From NCBI GenBank assembly GCA_031261385.1, contig JAISJS010000057.1:1-6934 (forward strand): DNA of 6,934 bases, written 5' to 3'. Below the pieces are notes generated by a model. The model did no database searches and was not told the DNA's origin. It was given only the letters and a program-made list of their open reading frames with translations. Below are positions 1 through 5,269 of the stretch, in pieces. The DNA comes from Treponema sp. GTDB lineage: Bacteria > Spirochaetota > Spirochaetia > Treponematales > Breznakiellaceae. The position numbers and the translations under genes are program-made. The first letter of the stretch is position 1. Each line of letters begins with the position of its first letter.

Positions 1-1097
1 CAGCGTTTTTCGCAGCTTCCGCAGCCTATGCAGTCGGAGCCGTGTTTATCCAGGGCCTTGTAATGCTGAATCGTACTGCTTGCGATGTGCCCATTGGATG
101 ATATGGCGATGTCCAGATATTTTGTAACTGCGGCAACGTCGATAACAGAAGGGCAGGGGAGGCAGTGGTTACAGTACATGCAGTTTCCGCGGAAATCTTT
201 CTGGTAGGTTTCGATAATGGAACTGTAATCTTTTTCTGCGTCACTTAATTCGAGGTAGCGGAGGGCTTCCAGAATTTCGTCACGGTTTTTGCAGCCGATA
301 AGGGTGCTGACAACTGCGGGCCGGGTGAGTGCATAGTGAATACACTGGTGCACGGTCATCGGAGCTGAGAACGGGGTGAGATCTTTGGAGAGGAGCTTGC
401 CTGCGCAGAAGGTTTTCATCACGGTGATGCCCACCTCTTTTTCTGCGCAAAGTTTATAAAGGGCGGCGCGGCCCGCCTCGATTTTAAGATTAAAATTATA
501 ATTAAGGGCCTTGTTTTCTTCTCCAAGGAGTTCGTAGATATCTGATTCGGTCGGGGTCATGTCAAAGACGGGGTTAACGCTGAACATGAGGAGATCGACG
601 GCGCCTGTTTCCACAATGCGGCGGGCAGTCACGCTGTTGTGGCAGCTTGCCCCGATAGCCCGGATAATTCCCCGCTCTTTTAATTTTTGGGCGTATTCCA
701 AAAGGTCCGTTTCAAAGACCGCGGAAAAATCTTCTTTTGTATCGACAAAAAAGAACATCCCGATATCAATATAATCGGTGCCGATGTCGGTAAGAAGACT
801 TTCAAAATATTTTTTACAGGTAGGAAGGTCCCGGCTTACATCGTTTTGCTCGTGTATGTCGGTGGAGCCGATGTGGCCCTGGATAAGGATCTTTTCGCGT
901 TTACCCTTTATTGCTTTGCCGATGGTGTTCCGGACTTCTGTTCCGGGCATAAAACAATCAAGGATATTGACGCCGTTTTCCAGGGCGGTCCCTATTATCG
1001 CGTCCACTTCCGCAGCGGAAATTTCTGCAAGGGGGCCGCCCCCGAGCCCTATTATGCCGGCTTCAAGGCCGGTTTTTCCGATTTTTCGGTACTGCAT
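1..1097 (-). CDS. Aldo/keto reductase-like protein with C-terminal iron-sulphur region (incomplete at left edge)
   Basis: Frame is open from ATG at 1097 to the window edge (365 codons plus TG). The N-terminus MQYRKIGKTGLE and the GLGGG that follows are typical of aldo/keto reductases, as are the later segments IRAIGASCHNSV (145-156), TVMKTF (225-230) and the helix TRPAVVSTLIGCKNRDEI (258-275). This indicates an NAD(P)-dependent TIM-barrel oxidoreductase. After the barrel comes a ferredoxin-like tail: Cys306, 309, 312 and 315 followed by Pro, then Cys356, 359 and 362. The cut codon starts TG at exactly the place where the fourth Cys (366) is expected, so two [4Fe-4S] clusters are likely. Of the usual Asp-Tyr-Lys-His tetrad only Asp47 is evident. 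No strong ribosome site is visible, and the gene starts 15 bases after the membrane-protein stop, so it is probably co-transcribed. Substrate unknown. Family confidence is high, activity uncertain. Confidence 0.92.
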   Translation of the reverse strand, partial: MQYRKIGKTGLEAGIIGLGGGPLAEISAAEVDAIIGTALENGVNILDCFMPGTEVRNTIGKAIKGKREKILIQGHIGSTDIHEQNDVSRDLPTCKKYFESLLTDIGTDYIDIGMFFFVDTKEDFSAVFETDLLEYAQKLKERGIIRAIGASCHNSVTARRIVETGAVDLLMFSVNPVFDMTPTESDIYELLGEENKALNYNFNLKIEAGRAALYKLCAEKEVGITVMKTFCAGKLLSKDLTPFSAPMTVHQCIHYALTRPAVVSTLIGCKNRDEILEALRYLELSDAEKDYSSIIETYQKDFRGNCMYCNHCLPCPSVIDVAAVTKYLDIAISSNGHIASSTIQHYKALDKHGSDCIGCGSCEKR

Positions 1098-1112
1098 AAC
1101 AGGGCTTAACGA

Positions 1113-1541
1113 TCAGCCAAATTTCTTGCTTGCGGTCAACAGAGACGACAGCACGATAAGGTGAACGGCCAACAGTTGAATCGTGTACCAGAAATTTTTT
1201 GCGAAACTTAATCCACGGCCGGTAATACCGGTATACCCATTGCCGGATATTGCGGAAATAATTTCAAAGACGATATAAACCACCCATACTATGGCTACAA
1301 TTAAAATTAACGTATCAAGGAAGCTCAGTTTAATTTCAAAAAGCTCCAAAAGAAGGGCAACTCCTGCCACCAGGGCAATTATAGCCGTGATAACAACAAA
1401 AATGGAAACATCCCCTTTGAATATGGAAGAATAAATGATTTTAAAATCCCCTCCATTTTTCTGGAGCCCCAAAACCCCGTTTGCGAGCAGATACAGTGCG
1501 ACTGAAATCTGCCAAATCAAATTACCAATACCTTTGCTCAT
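1113..1541 (-). CDS. Small four-helix integral membrane protein of unknown function
   Basis: A 142-residue protein that I do not recognise. Hydrophobicity by eye gives four membrane helices, at about 8-26, 46-67, 74-97 and 117-136. The loops are short, the C-terminus (SKKFG) is basic, and there is no signal peptide, large soluble domain or cysteine motif. A glycine-rich loop (GNGYTGITGRG, 100-110) separates helices 3 and 4. The start is well supported: an AAGGAG site lies 6 bases upstream, behind a strong promoter. The gene precedes the iron-sulphur aldo/keto reductase by 15 bases on the same strand, so the two are probably co-expressed. A membrane anchor or partner for that redox protein is possible, but nothing in the sequence proves it. 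Confidence in the gene is high; function is unassigned. Confidence 0.85.
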   Translation of the reverse strand: MSKGIGNLIWQISVALYLLANGVLGLQKNGGDFKIIYSSIFKGDVSIFVVITAIIALVAGVALLLELFEIKLSFLDTLILIVAIVWVVYIVFEIISAISGNGYTGITGRGLSFAKNFWYTIQLLAVHLIVLSSLLTASKKFG

Positions 1542-1547
1542 AAAAAA

Positions 1548-1553
1548 CTCCTT
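1548..1553 (-). promoter_or_regulatory. Ribosome binding site of the membrane-protein gene
   Basis: AAGGAG on the minus strand, followed by six A/T bases and then the ATG at 1541. This fixes the start of the 142-residue membrane protein. Confidence 0.8.
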
Positions 1554-1567
1554 ACTTTTCTAACTTT

Positions 1568-1588
1568 TTTATACTCAACGAGTATAAA
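1568..1588 (-). promoter_or_regulatory. Perfect 9-bp palindrome over the transcription start (possible operator or 5' mRNA hairpin)
   Basis: TTTATACTC and GAGTATAAA are perfect inverse complements around a 3-base centre. The palindrome begins 2 bases after the -10 box, so it covers the expected start site. It could be a repressor operator or a hairpin at the 5' end of the transcript. No T-run follows it in the position expected for a terminator. Confidence 0.6.
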
Positions 1589-1590
1589 TA

Positions 1591-1620
1591 ACTATAATCC
1601 GCAAAATGAGCGAATGTCAA
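1591..1620 (-). promoter_or_regulatory. Sigma70-type promoter for the membrane protein / reductase unit
   Basis: On the minus strand TTGACA (1615-1620, consensus -35) is followed after 18 bases by TATAGT (1591-1596, 5 of 6 in the -10). It lies in the 119-base gap after the amidohydrolase stop, so the left pair of genes has its own promoter and need not depend on the transport operon. Confidence 0.75.
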
Positions 1621-1632
1621 TAAAACATAAAA

Positions 1633-1659
1633 AAATTCGTCTTGTTCGTGTTGTTCGTG
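1633..1659. repeat. Tandem 9-bp repeat (TTGTTCGTG, two perfect copies plus one degenerate)
   Basis: Two adjacent perfect copies of TTGTTCGTG (1642-1659) follow a degenerate third copy (1633-1641). They sit immediately after the amidohydrolase stop codon on the minus strand. In that orientation a run of seven T follows the repeats, but no GC-rich hairpin is seen, so they do not make a standard intrinsic terminator. The 10-mer TTCGTGGTTA at 1654-1663 recurs at 6628-6637 in the right-hand inverted-repeat element. Confidence 0.65.
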
Positions 1660-1660
1660 G

Positions 1661-2479
1661 TTAAACCTTCCGGTTTGCGCCTAAAAGGCGCCGGGCGTTT
1701 CCACAAAGAATTAATTCCCTGTCGGCGTCCTTTAGCTTGAGTTTGTTGAACTCCTCAAGGCAGACGGCGGGGTCCCACATGGGGTAATCGGAACCGAATA
1801 AAATCCGCTCCGCCCCATAGATGCCGATAAGTTCTTCCGCGCGGCGCAGGCCGAGAAAGGGGATGGAACTGGAAACGTCAAGGTAACAATGCCGGCTGCG
1901 GAAGTATTCCAGGGCAAGGTCAAAAAGTGACCAGCCGCCGAAATGGGCCGCTACGACGGTAAGTTTGGGGAACTTGTCCAGAACTTTGGCAAGCCGCGCC
2001 GGGTGGGAAAAGGGGTAGCGGTAATCCCCGCTGTGAAACACCACGGGGAGCTTTCCTTCCAGCAGGGCGTATATTTTCATCATCCGCTCGTCGTCGATAT
2101 TGAACTTTTGCATATCGGGGTGGAGTTTGATCCCCACAAGGCCCAGGCCCATGAGCCGTTCAATTTCTGCGCCGGGATCTTTCAGGTCAGGGTGCAGGGT
2201 TCCAAAACCGATAAATTCGATAGGTTTACCTGCCTGCTCTTTGCAGACCTGGTCTTTACAGACCTTAGCGATGTAGTCGTTGATGCTCGCTACCCGTTCC
2301 GCAGTGGCGGCGGCGGAAAAAACGACGAAACGGTCGATGCCCCCCCGCCGCCCGCTTTCAAGGAGGCCTTCGGGGGTTCCATCGTTCTGCATCTTTATTT
2401 TGTAAAATTCCTCTATACTTGCCACGGCTTTCGCGGCAATTTTTTCGGGGTATATATGCGCGTGAAAATCAATGACCAT
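1661..2479 (-). CDS. Amidohydrolase family 2 metal-dependent hydrolase/decarboxylase
   Basis: A 272-residue TIM-barrel enzyme of the amidohydrolase-related family (the group that includes ACMSD-type decarboxylases and dicarbonyl/lactone hydrolases). Visible landmarks: His6-Ala-His8 at the first strand (DFHAHIYP), GIKLHP with Lys118 and His120, VVFHSGD with His149, AAHFGGW with His179, and FGSDYP with Asp231. By family analogy His6, His8, His149 and Asp231 would hold a divalent metal, and His179 would act in catalysis. Length is normal for the family, and there is no signal peptide, so it is cytoplasmic. Its ATG shares one base with the stop of the binding-protein gene (TAATG), which makes translational coupling to the importer likely; AGGG lies about 7 bases upstream. 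It is therefore the best candidate for processing whatever the importer brings in. A duplicated five-residue block sits at 73-82. The substrate cannot be named from sequence. Confidence 0.93.
   Translation of the reverse strand: MVIDFHAHIYPEKIAAKAVASIEEFYKIKMQNDGTPEGLLESGRRGGIDRFVVFSAAATAERVASINDYIAKVCKDQVCKEQAGKPIEFIGFGTLHPDLKDPGAEIERLMGLGLVGIKLHPDMQKFNIDDERMMKIYALLEGKLPVVFHSGDYRYPFSHPARLAKVLDKFPKLTVVAAHFGGWSLFDLALEYFRSRHCYLDVSSSIPFLGLRRAEELIGIYGAERILFGSDYPMWDPAVCLEEFNKLKLKDADRELILCGNARRLLGANRKV
2234..2263 (-). repeat. In-frame 15-bp tandem duplication inside the amidohydrolase
   Basis: Two adjacent 15-base units encode Val-Cys-Lys-Asp-Gln and Val-Cys-Lys-Glu-Gln (residues 73-82), differing at only a few bases. 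The block lies between the helix after strand 2 and the strand leading to GFGTLHP, a surface position. It looks like a recent slippage or duplication event. Confidence 0.75.
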
Positions 2480-3543
2480 TATTGCCCTGCAGCGGCCTTA
2501 AATGCTGTCCAGATTAACTCATGGGCCGCTTCCGCATCTTCGCCGATGTTTTGGATCATCTCCATATTGGTATTGAACCCTTTGGGGAGCGTGAGGAACT
2601 CCTTATATTCTTCCGCGATGTAAGGATCGGAAGCGGAGAAGGTGCTGTAATACCCCAGCGCTTCAAAACAGCGGGCGCCCCGTTCCGCGTCGAGGATATA
2701 ATTGAGAAACGCATAGGCGGCATCGGCGTTCGGCGCTTTGCCCGGAATAAAACCCGCCATGATGCCGAAGCCGATTCCCTCCTGGGGAAACACCACTTGC
2801 AGATCCGGCTTTTCCATTTTTGCCTGTGTTACCTGGGAGGTATACATGACCGCCGCTGTTATTTCCCCGGAAACAAGATCGTTCTGAAGGTCGTCATCGC
2901 GGATGAGGCGGATATTCGGCGCAAGGCTCAACAGCAGGTTTCCTGCCCGCTGAATGGCTAAAAGGTCTTCGGTATTGTAGCTTTGGCCGGTTACCTTGAG
3001 GGCCATGCCGTTGATTACCCGGAAGTTTGCGATAATCCCGATGTTGTTTTTAAAGGAAGGCGCCCAAAGATCGGCATAACCGGTGACATCAATTTTTATC
3101 TTTGCAGGATCATAAACAATGGTCTGCACGCCGGCGCCGTACGGGATCGTATAGTCATCTTTTGGATCATAAAACTGTTTTTGATAAATCGGGTTGATGT
3201 TGGCATAATTGGCAATGCGGCTCTTGTCGATTTTTTGGGCAAGACCGGAGCTGATGGCAGTTTCGATGATATAATCATCGGCAATGACCAGATCGTAATC
3301 GCCGCCTTTAGCTGCTTCAAGTTTGGTGAGCATGGTTTCATCAGTATCAAAATTGACATAGTTGATTTTGATGCCGGTGTCCTTTTCAAATCCGTCGAGG
3401 ACTTCCTGGGGGAACATTCCCTCCCAGGTATAGAGGGTTAATACCGGCCCTTTCCTGCACGCCAAAACGGCGGACAGAACGGGAATGAGGATCAGTGCTG
3501 CAAGCAGTACCAATAGCGGCTTTGCGATTTTCTCTTTCTTCAT
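2479..3543 (-). CDS. PotD-like lipoprotein solute-binding protein of an ABC importer
   Basis: A 354-residue extracytoplasmic binding protein. The N-terminus has a KKEK basic start, a hydrophobic core (9-26) and a lipobox-like VLAC with Cys29, so it is likely a membrane-anchored lipoprotein. The mature part follows E. coli PotD closely in architecture: LTLYTWEGMFP (35-45), DTGIKINYVNFDTDETM, GDYDLVIADDY (81-91), KIDKS, YTIPYGAGVQ, YADLW, GMALKVTG (179-186), VVFPQEG (250-256) and LNYILD. However, the positions equal to PotD Asp168, Glu171 and Asp257 read Asn173, Val176 and Met262, and Trp255 reads Gly260, so a polyamine ligand is doubtful. AAAGGAG lies 7 bases before the ATG. The start overlaps the permease stop by four bases (ATGA). 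Family assignment is secure; ligand unknown. Confidence 0.93.
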   Translation of the reverse strand: MKKEKIAKPLLVLLAALILIPVLSAVLACRKGPVLTLYTWEGMFPQEVLDGFEKDTGIKINYVNFDTDETMLTKLEAAKGGDYDLVIADDYIIETAISSGLAQKIDKSRIANYANINPIYQKQFYDPKDDYTIPYGAGVQTIVYDPAKIKIDVTGYADLWAPSFKNNIGIIANFRVINGMALKVTGQSYNTEDLLAIQRAGNLLLSLAPNIRLIRDDDLQNDLVSGEITAAVMYTSQVTQAKMEKPDLQVVFPQEGIGFGIMAGFIPGKAPNADAAYAFLNYILDAERGARCFEALGYYSTFSASDPYIAEEYKEFLTLPKGFNTNMEMIQNIGEDAEAAHELIWTAFKAAAGQ

Positions 3544-4400
3544 GTGATTTCTCCTTTGCTTTGCGTGATATTTATTTCTTTACTGACGGAGCTGCGGCGC
3601 GGCCGGGCCAGGTATGCGGATAAAAGGCCCAGCAGAACCGTGGCGGCGAACAGCAATGTACACAGTGCGTTGGTTTTCGGCGTAACGCCGGTTCTCATTT
3701 GCGAATAAATTTTTATGGGCAGGGTGTTGGTGTTAACCCCGGTAACAAATACGCTGACTATTACATCATCAAAACTCATGGCAAACGAAAGCAGTATACC
3801 GGAAATAACCGCAGGAAGTATCAACGGGAACGTGATGTCGCGGAACGCCCGCATACTGCCTGCGCCCAAAACCCGGGCAGCTTCCGCATAACTTTTGTCG
3901 AGACCGGCAAGCCGCGCCTTGACCAAAAGGTAGGTGTACGGAATGCAAAACGCCGTGTGGGCGATAACCAGGGTAGTCATTCCGAAGGGGAGGCCGAGGA
4001 GTGAAAAGAACGCGAGAAAAACCATGCCCAAAATGATCTCCGGCGTCATGATGGGGAGAATGGCAAGGTATTCCATGGCGCCGCTGTACATGGCGCTACC
4101 GTGCCTCACGTTCCCTGCGGGCCGGGATCTGAGGCGCCCATTTGCAGAGCCATAGGCGCCAAGGGTTCCGATGACCGCCGCAGCAAGGCTTGAAAGAACC
4201 GCAAGAACGGCGCTGTTCCGCAATGCCTCGAACATCGAACGATCCCGGAACAAATCCCGGTACCAGCTGAGGGTAAAGCCGCTCCACACCGAGCTTAAGC
4301 GGCTCCCGTTAAACGAATAGATAATCACCAATAAAATCGGTATATACATGATTATCAGCAGCAGGGCGATGTATATGGGGAATATCCGGACTTTTTTCAT
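3540..4400 (-). CDS. potC: PotC-like ABC transporter permease with a loop insertion
   Basis: A 286-residue inner-membrane permease that would pair with the PotB-like protein to form the translocation channel. About six membrane helices are visible, from the N-terminal IALLLIIMYIPILLVIIYSF (11-30) to CTLLFAATVLLGLLSAYL (247-264). The cytoplasmic EAA loop that docks on the ATPase is present: EAARVLGAG (173-181), then the FPLILP segment (191-196). The FDDVIVSVFVTG (210-221) and IYSQMRTGVTP segments match PotC proteins well. Between the second and third helices the protein has about 15 more residues than E. coli PotC (about 91-109, containing AGNVRHGSAMYSGAME). This makes it longer than the E. 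coli protein and coincides with a palindromic DNA stretch. GAGGGG lies 5 bases before the ATG, and the start overlaps the preceding gene by ATGA. The symbol reflects family, not a proven polyamine substrate. Confidence 0.92.
   Translation of the reverse strand: MKKVRIFPIYIALLLIIMYIPILLVIIYSFNGSRLSSVWSGFTLSWYRDLFRDRSMFEALRNSAVLAVLSSLAAAVIGTLGAYGSANGRLRSRPAGNVRHGSAMYSGAMEYLAILPIMTPEIILGMVFLAFFSLLGLPFGMTTLVIAHTAFCIPYTYLLVKARLAGLDKSYAEAARVLGAGSMRAFRDITFPLILPAVISGILLSFAMSFDDVIVSVFVTGVNTNTLPIKIYSQMRTGVTPKTNALCTLLFAATVLLGLLSAYLARPRRSSVSKEINITQSKGEIT
4074..4135. repeat. Palindromic stretch plus 8-bp direct repeat forming an apparent in-frame insertion in the PotC-like gene
   Basis: GCCTCA (4103-4108) pairs with TGAGGC (4130-4135), and an inner TCCC (4112-4115) pairs with GGGA (4124-4127). 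CATGGCGC occurs at 4074-4081 and again at 4089-4096, exactly 15 bases apart, giving the protein repeat SAMYS/GAMEY. Together they span the residues that lack a counterpart in E. coli PotC. It may be a small in-frame palindromic element or a local duplication. Confidence 0.45.
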
Positions 4401-5269
4401 ACCAGCCCCTCAAGCGATGCGGAACGGGTGGCTTTACGGTACAGGAAAAGAAAAATGCTGGTCAGCGCCATCAGCACGACACTGAGGGCGGCGGCAAAAG
4501 GCCAGTCATGGGCTTTCATCAACTGTTCCTGGATAACGTTTCCGACAAGGACAACTTTGTTGCCGCCCAAAATGTCGGCGATAAAAAACAGTCCCATAGA
4601 CGGGATAAAGGTGAGGATGATTCCGGAAAAAAGCCCCGGCATGGTGAGGGGAAAGCTGACGCTGAAGAAGGCCTGCAGGCGGGATGCGCCCAAAACACGG
4701 GAAGCTTCCACCAAGCCGCGGTCGAGTTTTTCCGCGCTTGCAAAAACCGAATAGATCATAAACGGACACAGGCTGTACACCATGCCGGTAACGACGGCAG
4801 GGTAGGTATACAGTAAGCGCAGGGGTTCTTCTATAAGGCCGAGGTGAAGGAGTATCGTATCCAGCGTACCGTTTGCCCGGAATACGATCATCCATCCGTA
4901 GAGCCGCATCAGAGAACTGGTCCAGAACGGGATGATCAAAAGCAGCATGACCCGCGCCCGCCATGCGGGACTTAAACGGGCCATGTAGTAGCCTGCGGGG
5001 TAACCAAAGAGGATCACCAGGGCGGTGCTGATCAGGGCCAGCTTTATCGACTGCCGGAATGTTTCGAGGTATACCGGATCGAGGATACGTGCATAGTTGC
5101 GGAGACTGAACGCCGCGCTCACCCCCCAGGCGCCTTCCCGGCGCATGAAGCTTAACGCGAGCATGTAGATCAGCGGAAAAAGGACAAAGGCCAGGGTAAA
5201 AAGGTACATGGGCAGCGCTGCGCCGGGATTAAAGCGCAGTTTGGAGCGTGCGGATAAATTTTTTTTCAT
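4397..5269 (-). CDS. potB: PotB-like ABC transporter permease
   Basis: A 290-residue inner-membrane permease of normal PotB/PotH length. A basic cytoplasmic N-terminus (KKNLSARSKLR) precedes the first helix (about 20-41). A periplasmic segment with the FSLRNYARILDPVYLETFRQS pattern seen in this family leads to further helices at about 75-97, 108-130, 157-178 and 213-235, with a final one at about 258-277. The motif PFWTSSLMRLYGWM (114-127) is characteristic of PotB-type proteins. The EAA loop that contacts the ATPase reads VEASRVLGAS (187-196), followed by FPLTMPG. The ATG lies inside an ATGA overlap with the end of the ATPase gene and no strong ribosome site is seen, so initiation probably depends on translation of the upstream gene. 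No sign of damage. Substrate specificity rests with the binding protein and is not shown here. Confidence 0.94.
   Translation of the reverse strand: MKKNLSARSKLRFNPGAALPMYLFTLAFVLFPLIYMLALSFMRREGAWGVSAAFSLRNYARILDPVYLETFRQSIKLALISTALVILFGYPAGYYMARLSPAWRARVMLLLIIPFWTSSLMRLYGWMIVFRANGTLDTILLHLGLIEEPLRLLYTYPAVVTGMVYSLCPFMIYSVFASAEKLDRGLVEASRVLGASRLQAFFSVSFPLTMPGLFSGIILTFIPSMGLFFIADILGGNKVVLVGNVIQEQLMKAHDWPFAAALSVVLMALTSIFLFLYRKATRSASLEGLV

Noticed and set aside
26..244. Minus-strand 72-codon open frame near the left edge
   Set aside because: It is an alternative frame of the iron-sulphur region of the aldo/keto reductase, which is clearly read in another frame on the same strand.
687..1164. Plus-strand open frames opposite the aldo/keto reductase
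   Set aside because: The minus-strand reading gives a continuous aldo/keto reductase with ordered motifs; the plus-strand translations are featureless.
1624..1660. Intrinsic terminator for the transport operon
   Set aside because: A run of seven T follows the amidohydrolase stop on the minus strand, but no stable GC-rich stem precedes it, only the 9-bp direct repeats.
1943..2623. Plus-strand open frame of 226 codons across the amidohydrolase and binding-protein junction
   Set aside because: It is antisense to two well-supported genes, spans their boundary, and has no family motif.
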